64,000 bases of DNA from JARRQJ01 sp037381915. Lineage in GTDB: Bacteria; Pseudomonadota; Gammaproteobacteria; DRLM01. The notes beneath the pieces were generated by a model. The model did not search any database. It was not told where the DNA came from and was given only the letters and a program-made list of their open reading frames with translations. Below, one piece after another: positions 44,613 to 53,722 of this stretch (its first letter is position 1; every line of letters starts with the position of its first letter). The stretch is taken from NCBI GenBank assembly GCA_037381915.1, contig JARRQJ010000016.1:1-64000 (forward strand), read 5' to 3'. The position numbers and the translations under genes were made by a program.

Positions 44613-44641
44613 AATAACGAACCAATTAAAGCCTCGTTATT
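44613..44641. repeat. Perfect 8-bp inverted repeat, 13-bp spacer
   Basis: AATAACGA (44613-44620) and TCGTTATT (44634-44641) are exact inverted complements, 22 bp from the previous inverted repeat. Two sites of similar geometry close together suggest regulation of the hydroxylase genes. The half-sites differ in sequence, so they would not bind the same protein in an obvious way. Confidence 0.4.
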
Positions 44642-44724
44642 AGTATAGATCACGCCCTGACAGCGAGACCTCATCGCTGGGCACAACACCGGAAGTCTTT
44701 GTAAGGCTTGCCAACTTATCTATG

Positions 44725-44744
44725 CCGACGCTCGACAGCGTCGG
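44725..44744. terminator. GC-rich hairpin downstream of the 44868-45455 gene
   Basis: CCGACGCT (44725-44732) and AGCGTCGG (44737-44744) form an 8-bp perfect stem with a 4-nt loop (CGAC), 124 bp past the stop of the minus-strand gene. There is no T-tract on either strand, so it is at best a rho-dependent or weak terminator. Confidence 0.3.
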
Positions 44745-44867
44745 ATATCCTGAGGGAATGAATGAGTCCGGCTTGGCCCGCAACGCGCGCGATCCGGTTC
44801 GGCGGGCAACGATGCCTCTCGATTGCCGTGTGTCGGGGCTGGCCCCGGCCGTGCTGTGCAGCCGCGC

Positions 44868-45455
44868 TCAGATTCCCGCCTTCGCCAAGTTGCTCTCGAA
44901 AGCGTCGGCGGCATCGTCGCTGATGGACCGCCCTCCGCCGCTCTCCAGCGCCGCGTACAACTGATGGACGACCTTGGCATAGTCCTCCGGTTCCAGTTTC
45001 GCGAACGAACACTCCCGCGACGACTCGAGAACGTGCTTTACCACTTTGTCGTCCGGAAACAACTCGGTAAGGATGGGCTCATAGCGCCACAACATCCCTG
45101 TTTGCCCCTCCACCACGTCCATGTGCTCGAAGATATCCTTGGCGACCCTGAATTCACGGCGATTGCCGTTGAGCATATAAGCGAAAGCCCCGAACACGGA
45201 GGATGGCACCATGAAGACCCACACGAATTTGGAGAGGGTCTCGGAATCGGTCTTACCGGTCTTCCAAGCGAAATAGGCCAGACCGAATCCTACCCCATAG
45301 ATGATCGCCGCCACTGCGACCCCGACCAGTTTGGCACGGTGCTTCAAGGGCGTGACCCGCTTCTTGTAATCCAGACGCGATAAATCGAAGGTGTCTTCTA
45401 AATGGCGTAGTATCTGTTTTCTGATTTGTCTTTGGCTCTTGCCTCTGGCCGTCAT
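44868..45455 (-). CDS. Two-helix membrane protein of unknown function
   Basis: The 195-residue protein has a basic N-terminus (about 1-40), two membrane helices (LVGVAVAAIIYGVGFGLAYF and FVWVFMVPSSVFGAFAYML), and a cytoplasmic C-terminal domain of about 100 residues rich in acidic residues. I recognise no family. It is 23 bp downstream of a PilZ gene on the same strand, so it may be controlled with it or linked to c-di-GMP signalling, which is inference. Confidence 0.7.
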   Translation of the reverse strand: MTARGKSQRQIRKQILRHLEDTFDLSRLDYKKRVTPLKHRAKLVGVAVAAIIYGVGFGLAYFAWKTGKTDSETLSKFVWVFMVPSSVFGAFAYMLNGNRREFRVAKDIFEHMDVVEGQTGMLWRYEPILTELFPDDKVVKHVLESSRECSFAKLEPEDYAKVVHQLYAALESGGGRSISDDAADAFESNLAKAGI

Positions 45456-45478
45456 GCTGCCCTACCCAAGCTGCCCCC

Positions 45479-45901
45479 TCATTCTTCCGTCATCAATTCG
45501 GGAAACGAGCCGGCATACTTTTTGATCCATTCGATCGCCGCCTCCTCACTGGTGAGTTGACGGTGTTCCTGTTCAAATACTTCGTTTTTGTATTCCTCGA
45601 TGTGGCAAATCTGCTCGACCATACGGGTACGAAAGGCCTCCTCCTTATCCCGAAAGACCACACCCACCTCGTAAGCCTCCCCCTGTTTCATGCACCACAC
45701 CACCTGACCGCTAACCTGGACGGTCTCTCTTAACAGTGGAATCCGGATGCTGATCCGCACGCCGGCCTCCAGTCTGTTCGTGGAATGGAAGGACAAGCCG
45801 CCCAAGCTGACGTTGTTCAGATACTCGCTCTGCGCGTCCGGAACATCGGCGACCTTCACTTCGAGGGGGATGCTGGACGGATGCCGGATGTACTCGCGCA
45901 T
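45479..45901 (-). CDS. PilZ domain protein
   Basis: The 140-residue protein starts with REYIRHPSSIPLEV, where Arg2 and Arg6 form RxxxR, and continues with LNNVSLGGLSFHS, the NxSxxG motif. The beta-barrel continues to about 100 (VQVSGQVVWCMKQG), with a helical C-terminal extension. c-di-GMP binding is predicted from these motifs. I chose ATG at 45901; an ATG at 45952 would add 17 residues not typical of the family. It is upstream of a two-helix membrane protein gene. Confidence 0.85.
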   Translation of the reverse strand: MREYIRHPSSIPLEVKVADVPDAQSEYLNNVSLGGLSFHSTNRLEAGVRISIRIPLLRETVQVSGQVVWCMKQGEAYEVGVVFRDKEEAFRTRMVEQICHIEEYKNEVFEQEHRQLTSEEAAIEWIKKYAGSFPELMTEE

Positions 45902-45988
45902 GACGCACCTTCCTTCCATGCCTGGAGACGCCGTGGCGCCACTGTGCCTCAACCGCCTCGTCTTCTCGGGAGCGCTGGCGATTCGGCG

Positions 45989-46750
45989 TTACTGCCGCAA
46001 CTTGTAACCGCTCTTGAGCAATCCCAGGGAGATCAATGTCAACCCTGCCAACACGCTTAATACTACCGCAAAACTCCAGGACGGCGCCACGTCTGACACC
46101 CCGAAAAAGCCGTAACGGAAGCCGTCTATCATGTAAAAAAACGGGTTGAAATGGGAAACGCCCTGCCAAAACGGCGGCAGGGAATGGATGGAATAAAACA
46201 CGCCGCTCAAAAAGGACATGGGCAGGATCACGAAGTTCTGGAAGCCGGCGATCTGATCGAATTTTTCCGCCCAAATCCCCGCGATGACCCCCAAACTGCC
46301 CAAAACCGCACTGTTCAACAACGCGAATCCCAACAACACTATGAGGTTATGCACCGGCAGGCCGACGAAAATGACCGCCACCAGGCCCACGCCGATCCCC
46401 ACGGTAATGCCGCGCACGACAGCTGCCAGGACAAAGGCCACAAAGAATTCCAGATAGGAAATCGGCGTGAGCAGCACGAAAATAATATTGCCGCTAACCT
46501 TGGATTGAATCAGGCTGGATGAACTGTTGGCAAAGGCGTTTTGGATAATGGACATCATCATCAGGCCGGGGATGAGAAACGCGGTATAACTGACCCCGGG
46601 ATACACTTGCACATGTTCTTCCAGAACATGCGCGAATACCAATAGATACAGCAGTGAGGTGACGACCGGTGCCAGCAGGGTCTGTAACCACACCTTGTAA
46701 AACCGCAATACTTCCTTATAAAACAGTGTACCGAGACTGCGTAGATTCAT
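45989..46750 (-). CDS. yadH: ABC-2 type transporter permease (YadH-like)
   Basis: The 253-residue protein has six membrane helices and the ABC-2 pattern: an N-terminal amphipathic stretch (LGTLFYKEVLRFYKVWLQTL), FLIPGLMMMSIIQNAF, and FVILPMSFLSGVFYSIHSLP near the C-terminal helices. It pairs with the ATPase encoded just upstream (35 bp) to form a half-size exporter. The substrate of YadGH-type systems is not established. Confidence 0.9.
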   Translation of the reverse strand: MNLRSLGTLFYKEVLRFYKVWLQTLLAPVVTSLLYLLVFAHVLEEHVQVYPGVSYTAFLIPGLMMMSIIQNAFANSSSSLIQSKVSGNIIFVLLTPISYLEFFVAFVLAAVVRGITVGIGVGLVAVIFVGLPVHNLIVLLGFALLNSAVLGSLGVIAGIWAEKFDQIAGFQNFVILPMSFLSGVFYSIHSLPPFWQGVSHFNPFFYMIDGFRYGFFGVSDVAPSWSFAVVLSVLAGLTLISLGLLKSGYKLRQ

Positions 46751-46785
46751 GCCGACCTGTTCTTGTTTGGTAATGCCTCCACGGC

Positions 46786-47730
46786 CTATCGGGGAGAGTT
46801 GGGAATGGAGTCATGCCGGCGGCGCATTAATTCCACGAAGACATCCTCGAGATCCGCCTGTTCGGTCTTGAGATCCGCCACCGTGGCACCCGTCGCCCTC
46901 AGGCTGTCCAGCACGGCCATGATGGACTCTTCGGCTTTGTCGATCTGAAATTCGATCTTGACCCCGTCCTGCGTCAGGACCTTGTCGGCAAGCTGCGCGG
47001 GCAGGGCCGCGAGCGGCTCTGTCAATGTCACCGCCAGTTTGCAGCGTGCGCCGCTGACCTTACGCAACAGTGCGTCCTTCTCGTCCAAGGCCACCAGCTC
47101 GCCGTGATTGATAATGGCGATCCGCTCGCACAGGGCCTCCGCCTCCTCCAGATAGTGGGTAGTCAATACGATGGTATGGCCCTCGTTGTGCAAGCGTTTG
47201 ACGAAGATCCACAAAGACCGGCGCAATTCCACATCGACGCCCGCAGTAGGTTCATCCAACACCACCACCTCCGGCTTGTGCACCAGGGCCTGGGCGATCA
47301 ATACCCGCCGTTTCATGCCGCCGGACAGGGCGCGCATATTGGTATCTGCCTTGGACGCCAGTTGCAAAGCGGCCAACAGTTCATCGATCCACGGATCGAT
47401 GTCACGGCCCAGACCGTAATAACCGGCCTGGATGCGCAGCAACTCCCGCACGGTAAAGAAGGGATCGAATACCAATTCCTGGGGAACGACACCGAGTTGA
47501 AGACGCGCCCGGCGATACTCGGCAACCACGTCGTGTCCCAACACCGTCACCTCGCCTGCGTCAGCGCGGATCAGACCGGCGATAATATTGATCAGGGTGG
47601 ACTTGCCGGCGCCGTTGGGGCCCAGCAAGCCAAAGAAATCGCCGCGACCGATATTGAGATCCAGGCCCTTAAGGGCGTGCACGGAGCCATAATGCTTATG
47701 TACCCCCTTCACCGCGATGGCCGTATCCAT
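46786..47730 (-). CDS. yadG: ABC transporter ATP-binding protein (YadG-like)
   Basis: The 314-residue protein has Walker A GLLGPNGAGKSTL, the Q-loop (GVVPQELVFD), the signature ALSGGMKRRVLIAQAL, Walker B VVVLDEPTAGVDVELR and the switch His (LTTHYLEEAE). About 80 residues of C-terminal domain follow, as in exporter ATPases of this kind. I chose ATG at 47730 because upstream codons lack conservation. It drives the permease encoded next. Confidence 0.92.
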   Translation of the reverse strand: MDTAIAVKGVHKHYGSVHALKGLDLNIGRGDFFGLLGPNGAGKSTLINIIAGLIRADAGEVTVLGHDVVAEYRRARLQLGVVPQELVFDPFFTVRELLRIQAGYYGLGRDIDPWIDELLAALQLASKADTNMRALSGGMKRRVLIAQALVHKPEVVVLDEPTAGVDVELRRSLWIFVKRLHNEGHTIVLTTHYLEEAEALCERIAIINHGELVALDEKDALLRKVSGARCKLAVTLTEPLAALPAQLADKVLTQDGVKIEFQIDKAEESIMAVLDSLRATGATVADLKTEQADLEDVFVELMRRRHDSIPNSPR

Positions 47731-47743
47731 AATCAAGCCTTTG

Positions 47744-48304
47744 CTATCGGGAACGGGCGGCGGGCAGCACGGACAGCCAACGTCGCACTTCTCCCAGCAT
47801 GTCATCGGCGGCTTGATACGCGGACAGGCTCATCAGGTCGGGGTACTCCATTCGCAATTGCAGGAAATTGCCCACATTCACGGCGCGCGCCTCAACACCG
47901 CTGCGATAAATTCCCAGGACGGGTTTGCCGGCATGGATAAAGCGCATCACGTTGACACCTGAACCGAAGCCGGCCTCGTCCAGACAAAATATCCCGGCGC
48001 GTGCCTCTTCCCGAAAACGGCGATCCCGTTCGAGAAAAAAGGCGGTGATCCGTTCATTGTCGTCGCAATCCCCCGCTTGCCGGACGCGCCATTCCGGCCA
48101 GTCTCGGTCGTAGTTTTCGATGGGGTCACAAATCTGCCGCGCCAAGTCCGCCGTGCTCAGTTCCGGGAATTGCCGCCGGTAATAGCGAAAGCGGGTATCG
48201 TAGCCAATACCGCCTTCCTCCAGCGATAGGATCACCGCGGTCTTGACGTCCCAGGTCGCAGCCGTGGCATACATCCCTTTGCCACCCACATAACACGCGA
48301 TCAT
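47744..48304 (-). CDS. Unknown protein overlapping aroE
   Basis: The ATG at 48304 overlaps the aroE stop in ATGA, so the two are coupled, giving 186 residues. It starts MIACYVGGKGMYATAATWDV. The middle is Trp/Arg/Asp-rich, and ARAGIFCLDEAGFGSGVNVM followed by FIHAGKPVLGIYR looks like a strand-loop-helix nucleotide-binding element. It faintly resembles nucleoside 2-deoxyribosyltransferase or related Rossmann-like folds, but I cannot confirm the catalytic Glu pattern. No signal peptide. Confidence 0.65.
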   Translation of the reverse strand: MIACYVGGKGMYATAATWDVKTAVILSLEEGGIGYDTRFRYYRRQFPELSTADLARQICDPIENYDRDWPEWRVRQAGDCDDNERITAFFLERDRRFREEARAGIFCLDEAGFGSGVNVMRFIHAGKPVLGIYRSGVEARAVNVGNFLQLRMEYPDLMSLSAYQAADDMLGEVRRWLSVLPAARSR

Positions 48305-49152
48305 CGCGACAATTCCGCACGCAAGGCAGCGATCACCGGTGCCGTCTGCGGCCGAACCTTGCGCCACAACAGGAACGATTCCGCCGCCTGCTCGACCAGC
48401 ATCCCCAGGCCATCCGCTACTTTCTGCGCGCCGTGCCGCTCCGCCCATTGGATAAAAGGTGTGGCCGCCGCGCCGTACATCATGTCATAGCACCAGGCAC
48501 CGGGCGCCAACAAGCCATCCGGCAAGGGCGGTACCTCGCCCTGCAGGCTTGCCGAAGTGGCGTTAACAACCAGATCAAAGCGACGACCGGCCAAGTCGTC
48601 GAAACCGCAACCCTTCACCGGCCCGAACTGTGAAAAACTCTGCGCCAAGGTGACGGCGCGGTCCTCGGTGCGATTGGCGATGACCAATTCCGCGGGGCTT
48701 TGCTCCAGCAGGGGACTCAATACCCCCCGCGCCGCTCCCCCGGCTCCCAGCAACAGCACGGACTTGTCGGCAATACGTCCGCCCTGATTGTTCACGATAT
48801 CCCTTACCAGCCCGACGCCGTCGGTGTTGTCGCCATGTAAGACTCCGCCCGCCCGAACCTCGATGGTGTTGACGGCGCCGGCCAGGGAAGCGCGCGGGGT
48901 ACGACTGTCCACCAGCTCCCAAGCCTTGGTCTTGAAAGGGACCGTGATGTTCAAGCCGCGACCGCCGTTGGCCACGAAATTGCGCACCGCCTGCTCGAAA
49001 CCGCCGGGGTCGACCTGGATCGCGGTGTACTGGATACGCTGGCCGGTCTGCTCGGCAAACAGACCGTGAATCCGCGGCGACTTGCTGTGACTGACGGGAT
49101 TGCCCATCACCGCGTAGATAGCGGGCTTGTCGAAATCGAACAGGGATGACAT
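48301..49152 (-). CDS. aroE: Shikimate dehydrogenase
   Basis: AroE reduces 3-dehydroshikimate with NADPH in the aromatic amino acid pathway. The 283-residue protein has the substrate site SHSKSPRIHG, the catalytic pair Lys74 (ITVPFKT) and Asp111 (GDNTDG), the nucleotide loop LLGAGGAARGV with NRTEDRA, and the C-terminal GLGMLVEQAAESFLLW. It is followed by a 4-bp overlapping gene of unknown function. Confidence 0.96.
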   Translation of the reverse strand: MSSLFDFDKPAIYAVMGNPVSHSKSPRIHGLFAEQTGQRIQYTAIQVDPGGFEQAVRNFVANGGRGLNITVPFKTKAWELVDSRTPRASLAGAVNTIEVRAGGVLHGDNTDGVGLVRDIVNNQGGRIADKSVLLLGAGGAARGVLSPLLEQSPAELVIANRTEDRAVTLAQSFSQFGPVKGCGFDDLAGRRFDLVVNATSASLQGEVPPLPDGLLAPGAWCYDMMYGAAATPFIQWAERHGAQKVADGLGMLVEQAAESFLLWRKVRPQTAPVIAALRAELSR

Positions 49153-49339
49153 CTGTTGTTAACCTCCTCGCAGACCGGCTTCCGACATGAAAACATTTTC
49201 CCCGCCGGGAAGAAATCAGGTTGAATTATAGCGAATATCCTCACCACACGCGCCGGACACACCGCCCCGCCGCTTGAGGCCTCCTTGCACTCGGGACTAT
49301 AATGCCGGCTTTGCCGTAACAACGAATAACGAGATAACC

Positions 49340-49783
49340 ATGCCAAAAAATAGGTTTTCGCCCCTCGTCTCTCTCGTTGTCGCCCTCATGATCGCCGGCT
49401 GCGCCCATAAACCCGTCAAACCCGGTACGGCCGAATCCGCGACCGGCGCGGCCATGGCACCGGCCCCCGCGATAAGCCCAAGCAATCCGGAGGACATTGT
49501 TGCGCTGGGCCAGCGGCTGACCCGGAACCGCTTGACCCTGTACTCCGTTGCCAAAGGCCGATACACCTTCTATGTCGGCGATGTCCTCATCGCCACCTAC
49601 GAGTCCGCCACGAAAATTTTACGCATCTCCTCCCTATCGGCCGAAGATACGGTCAAACAAGTATGTGAGTATTCGCCTCAAGGCGTACTGTTCGTCGATC
49701 CCAAAGACCAGGCGCACAAGAGCGACTTCGAGGACAGCTGTAATCAACTGGCAACGCGTTTGAACGATTACTTATCCAGATAG
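49340..49783 (+). CDS. Small lipoprotein, paralogue of the one at 54.3 kb
   Basis: The 147-residue precursor has a signal peptide and lipobox (VVALMIAGC, Cys22). A Pro/Ala-rich linker follows (about 23-50) and then a domain of about 95 residues with RYTFYVGDVLIATYES, two Cys residues (VCEYS and DSCNQL) and an end NDYLSR. The same arrangement (YDFYVGGKIDAKYD, TCDYAKNG, EECNKLINQLDAYM) occurs in the lipoprotein at 54250-54873. The two conserved Cys could form a disulfide in the periplasm. The function is unknown. Confidence 0.75.
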   Translation: MPKNRFSPLVSLVVALMIAGCAHKPVKPGTAESATGAAMAPAPAISPSNPEDIVALGQRLTRNRLTLYSVAKGRYTFYVGDVLIATYESATKILRISSLSAEDTVKQVCEYSPQGVLFVDPKDQAHKSDFEDSCNQLATRLNDYLSR

Positions 49784-50046
49784 ACTCACGCAACTGACCC
49801 CTTGCCCGCGATTATTCATCTCCACACACAGGGCTGATTTAACGTATAGCGGGTTATTCCCCGCATCATCCTCTATGGGGGATCGAGCCGCCCGGGAAGC
49901 CGTAGTGTCCCCCGTAGGCCGATGCGGGCATGGGAGCGGGAATACAGGCAGGCCCAAGCGCCTTCTCCCCTTCCGCCCCGCTCTCTCATGAGGAACCAAA
50001 CGACTCGAATACAATTGTGGCGCCTGACATAATAAAATCAATCACT

Positions 50047-51069
50047 ATGAACGGAACCGCCAGCAACAAAACACCCTCCGTCAGCAACTTGCCGGGAGCA
50101 CGGCGGCTTTGCGTCGCCCCCATGCTGGATTGGACCGATCGGCATTGCCGGTTTTTCATGCGCTTGATCTCCAAACACGCCTACCTCTATACCGAGATGA
50201 TTACCACCGGGGCGATCCTCCACGGCGATGCGGAGCGGGCATTGCGTTTTCATCCCGCCGAACATCCCCTGGCGCTGCAACTGGGGGGCTGCGTTCCGGC
50301 AGAATTGGCGGCCTGTGCACGGATTGCGGCGAAATACGGTTACGATGAGATCAATCTCAATGTAGGCTGCCCCAGTGACCGGGTACAGAACGGCCGCTTC
50401 GGTGCCTGCCTGATGGCGGAACCGGCGCTGGTGGCGGACTGCGTCGCCGCCCTCAACGCGGCGACCCACCTGCCCGTCACCGTGAAGACCCGCATCGGCA
50501 TCGATGATCGCGACAGTTACGAGTTTCTATATGCATTCGTCGCCAAGGTAGCCGCCGCCGGATGCGGCAGCTTCATCATTCACGCCCGCAAGGCCTGGCT
50601 CCAAGGACTCAGCCCCAAGGCAAACCGCGAGGTCCCGCCTTTGCACTACGACACCGTCTACCGCCTGAAACGGGATTTTCCACGGCTGGAAATCATCATC
50701 AACGGCGGCATCGGGAACCTCGAACAAGCGCAACGGCATTTGCTAAAGGTCGACGGCGTGATGCTGGGCCGCGCCGCCTATCACAACCCTTACCTCCTTG
50801 CCGCGGCAGGCAGGCTCCTGTTTAACGATACCGACCGACCTCCAAGCCGCCAGGCGGTCATTGCCCGATTACTCGGCTATATCGCCGGGGAATTGCAGCA
50901 AGGTACCCGCTTGCATCATATCACCCGCCATATCCACGGCCTGTATCAGGGCAGACGCGGCGCGCGCGCCTGGCGCCGTTATTTGAGCGAATATGCCCAC
51001 CATGACGACGCGGGGCTGGACGTCATTCGCCGAGCGCTGGCCGCTGCGGGGTTCCCCCTCCCCGAGTAA
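50047..51069 (+). CDS. dusA: tRNA-dihydrouridine(20/20a) synthase DusA
   Basis: DusA reduces uridine 20 and 20a in the tRNA D-loop with FMN and NADPH. The ATG at 50047 gives 340 residues. The TIM-barrel signatures are CVAPMLDWTDRHCRFFMR, LYTEMITTGAI and NLNVGCPSDRVQNGRFGACL, with catalytic Cys108 in GCPS. The tRNA-binding segment HARKAWLQGLSPKANREVPP is specific to the DusA subfamily. It is a single-gene unit. Confidence 0.95.
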   Translation: MNGTASNKTPSVSNLPGARRLCVAPMLDWTDRHCRFFMRLISKHAYLYTEMITTGAILHGDAERALRFHPAEHPLALQLGGCVPAELAACARIAAKYGYDEINLNVGCPSDRVQNGRFGACLMAEPALVADCVAALNAATHLPVTVKTRIGIDDRDSYEFLYAFVAKVAAAGCGSFIIHARKAWLQGLSPKANREVPPLHYDTVYRLKRDFPRLEIIINGGIGNLEQAQRHLLKVDGVMLGRAAYHNPYLLAAAGRLLFNDTDRPPSRQAVIARLLGYIAGELQQGTRLHHITRHIHGLYQGRRGARAWRRYLSEYAHHDDAGLDVIRRALAAAGFPLPE

Positions 51070-51285
51070 TCATTCACCGAGCGTATGCAGCCCAGGTGCC
51101 GGCATGCTCGGCATAGCGCTCGGCGGTCCCTCTCGGCGGCGAAAATCGCCGCGCGGAGGGAACGATATCGGAATTCTGGCGTCGATGACTGGCAAACACA
51201 CCAATCCATATCCATGGCGGGAACTCGAGACGGGCCGGTGCCGCGCCGAGCGCATGACGCAGGGCTATCGAGAGCGGAGGGAATT

Positions 51286-52302
51286 GTGAGGAGACCATCC
51301 TGGGGGTGTTTATCCGTCATTTCAGCGCTGTGTATGTTTCCTCTGATGTCCGGGTGCCGCAACGGCGGAGGCAACGCTTCCTCCCGTTTAGATTATAGCG
51401 GCGCCAGCTCGCCGGCGACGCTCACCTCAAGCAACGCCGCAACTCTGATAGGTAACGCCTACAGCGGGGGCAACTCGGGAATAATCGTCGGCGGCGTCGC
51501 GGCGGGCATCAAGTATGACGACTACGGCGCCCCACGCCGCCCGCGCAGCCTCAACTTATCGAAGGCCTTGATCAAGTTTGTGCATTTGACGGCGGTCGAC
51601 CACGCCCTCGCCATGCCCGAGACGGCAGCGACGGCATCCAACCTACCCAGACCCACCATCCACGGTACCTGTGGCGGGACCGCGACCGTCGACGGCAGCT
51701 ACGACGACGACAGCCACACCATCTCGCTGTCGGCGGACCTCAGCGACTATTGTCGGGATGGAATGAAGCTGAACGGTACCATCGGCGCTTTGGGAAGGGC
51801 CGTTGCGGACGGCCAAGACGATATTAACATTTCCAAGGTCACCTTGACCCTCGCCGATCTCAGTGTAGCTTACCAAGGTGATTCCTTCACCGCCGACGGC
51901 ACCATAAGCATCATGCCGCAACCGGGGTATGTCTATGTCGATAAGAATATCCTCCTTACCAGCAACATGCTATTCAAGGACGACGCCACGACCAAGATAT
52001 ACAAGCTGGAAAACTTCAGAATCTCCCGCTCTTCGGCCGCCGGTACGGTTTCCTATGACGACATCACCATCAACGGCCGTTTCTATGACCCGGATGAAGG
52101 CTATATAGATTTGTCCACGCCCGCCACCATGCGCGTCGTAAACAATGATGCATGGCCGTCCAGCGGCAGCCTGCGCGCCCGCGGCGCCAACTGCTCGGCC
52201 ACCATCACCGCACAAAGCGATACCACTTATCAGCTCGACGTAGATAGCGACGGTAACGGCAGCGTGGATTCCCGCGTAAGCGGTTTATGGGCGAACATCT
52301 GA
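51286..52302 (+). CDS. Large predicted lipoprotein, unknown function
   Basis: The GTG at 51286 follows GGAGGG by 4-5 bases and starts a signal peptide with lipobox FPLMSGC (Cys24). The 338-residue product has a low-complexity Gly/Ser/Ala linker after the lipid site, then a beta-rich region. Four Cys residues in the mature part could form disulfides. Near the C-terminus is DVDSDGNGSVDS, a calcium-loop-like Asp-rich motif. I recognise no family. It is probably outer-membrane anchored. Confidence 0.7.
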   Translation: MRRPSWGCLSVISALCMFPLMSGCRNGGGNASSRLDYSGASSPATLTSSNAATLIGNAYSGGNSGIIVGGVAAGIKYDDYGAPRRPRSLNLSKALIKFVHLTAVDHALAMPETAATASNLPRPTIHGTCGGTATVDGSYDDDSHTISLSADLSDYCRDGMKLNGTIGALGRAVADGQDDINISKVTLTLADLSVAYQGDSFTADGTISIMPQPGYVYVDKNILLTSNMLFKDDATTKIYKLENFRISRSSAAGTVSYDDITINGRFYDPDEGYIDLSTPATMRVVNNDAWPSSGSLRARGANCSATITAQSDTTYQLDVDSDGNGSVDSRVSGLWANI

Positions 52303-52364
52303 ATGCGGGTTCCGCAGTGTGTGCGGCTCCGAACCATTGCAAGCAGTCACCGCGGCAGGACCGA

Positions 52365-53051
52365 TCAGCCGTATTGCAGCGGCTGAACGGCATCGAAATC
52401 CCTGACCTGCGGATGAGCGGCCGGCGTGGCGATCGTCCCCTCACGCACCAGCCAGACGGTGTGCATGCCCGCGGCCCGCGCGGCATCCAATTCTTCCTTG
52501 ATATCCGACAAGAACAGGATCTGCGCGGGTTCCAGGGTGATGGCCGCCGTGATCTTGCGATAGGCCTCGACATCGCGTTTGGCGCCGATCGTGGTATCGA
52601 AATAACCTGAAAACAAAGGGGTGAGATCGCCGTGATCGGAATAGCCGAAAATCAAACGCTGCGCCTGCACCGACCCCGATGAAAACACATAGAGCGCGAT
52701 CCCCTGTTCCTTCCAGCGACGCAGATTACGTACCGCGTCCTCATAGACATGACCCGTGAAATCGCCCTGGCGGTAACCTGATTGCCAGATGATTCCCTGC
52801 AGGACCTTCAGCGGCGTGATCTTTTTGTCCTCGTCGATCCAGCGCAGCAGCAGAGCCGCGCACTCTGCGTCACTCAACGGCTTGCCGGCCTCGGCGCGCA
52901 CGTCGTCAAGCAGTCCGCGCACCGCCGGCTCATGACCATGCTCTCGCACGAACCCTGCGATGCGCTCCCGCGCATAGGGAAACAACACATCCTTAACAAA
53001 GGACAGCGACGAAGTCGTGCCTTCGATATCGGTCACAATGGCCTTGATCAT
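52365..53051 (-). CDS. mtnC: Acireductone synthase (enolase-phosphatase E1)
   Basis: MtnC enolises and dephosphorylates 2,3-diketo-5-methylthiopentyl-1-phosphate in methionine salvage. The 228-residue protein is a HAD phosphatase: VTDIEGTTSS with the nucleophile Asp8 and Glu10 in place of the usual second Asp, as is typical of MtnC. FSSGSVQAQRLIFGYSDHGD holds motif II and FLSDIKEELDAARAAG the last motif. It overlaps mtnD by 4 bp. Confidence 0.95.
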   Translation of the reverse strand: MIKAIVTDIEGTTSSLSFVKDVLFPYARERIAGFVREHGHEPAVRGLLDDVRAEAGKPLSDAECAALLLRWIDEDKKITPLKVLQGIIWQSGYRQGDFTGHVYEDAVRNLRRWKEQGIALYVFSSGSVQAQRLIFGYSDHGDLTPLFSGYFDTTIGAKRDVEAYRKITAAITLEPAQILFLSDIKEELDAARAAGMHTVWLVREGTIATPAAHPQVRDFDAVQPLQYG

Positions 53052-53605
53052 CCCCGGTGGGAAACGAAACTATCCAGACTGGGAAACCGTTTGGCAATCT
53101 CATTGCCCGTATAATTGGCCACCCAACCCTCCGGAGTGGTGAACAGGCGGATGCATTTGAGTCGGGGCTGCGGCCCCATATCGAACCAATGAGGCGTATC
53201 GGCGGGGACGCTGATTAAGTCGCCCTGGCTGCACAGGATGGCATGCACCTTGTCGCCCGCGTGGATGAAAAACAATCCCCGGCCATCGACAAAGAAGCGC
53301 ACTTCAAAATCACTGTGGGTATGCTCGTCAAGGAATTTACTGCGCAGCGCCTCTTTATCGGGATGGTCGGGCGTCATGCTGATCACGTCGGCGGACTTGA
53401 AATTGTAGTGCTTCATCAGGCGATCCACGGAGCCGCGATAAGCGGCGATGATCTCCTCTTGACCGGCGCCGTCGTCCAACTCACGGTCCGCCTGCCAGCG
53501 CTCCAACAATACTCCGATGCCGTGCAGGCGGTTGGCGATGGTCTCGAATTCCTGGGTCTCCTCGAGCAGCTCGCCATTGTCGCGATAGATCGCTAATGTC
53601 GTCAT
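53048..53605 (-). CDS. mtnD: Acireductone dioxygenase
   Basis: MtnD oxidises acireductone to the 2-keto acid of methionine plus formate (Fe form). The 185-residue cupin has metal ligands His95, His97 and Glu101 in HTHSDFEVRFF and His139 in TPHWFDMG. A strong AAGGAG precedes the start. The usual upstream partner mtnB (methylthioribulose-1-phosphate dehydratase) is not adjacent; instead a small gene of unknown function lies there. Confidence 0.96.
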   Translation of the reverse strand: MTTLAIYRDNGELLEETQEFETIANRLHGIGVLLERWQADRELDDGAGQEEIIAAYRGSVDRLMKHYNFKSADVISMTPDHPDKEALRSKFLDEHTHSDFEVRFFVDGRGLFFIHAGDKVHAILCSQGDLISVPADTPHWFDMGPQPRLKCIRLFTTPEGWVANYTGNEIAKRFPSLDSFVSHRG

Positions 53606-53722
53606 CCGTCACTCCTTACTCGCGCCCCGCCGGCACCCGTCCGCGTGGTCTCGCCGCGCCAGCCATGGATGGCGCATTGTAGTCCTTGCGGCCTTGCCGC
53701 CTCAAGCCTTGCGGTTCCGGCA

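Larger units (their letters stand above)
44436..44867. other. Intergenic region of about 430 bp with three inverted repeats
   Basis: No convincing gene is present; open frames here lack ribosome binding sites or family resemblance. The region carries two perfect inverted repeats upstream of the hydroxylase genes and a GC-rich hairpin nearer to the next gene, each annotated separately. The hydroxylase promoter should lie here. Confidence 0.5.

Noticed and set aside
44722..44964. Plus-strand frames overlapping the end of the two-helix membrane gene
   Set aside because: No ribosome binding site, no domain, and they overlap a better gene.
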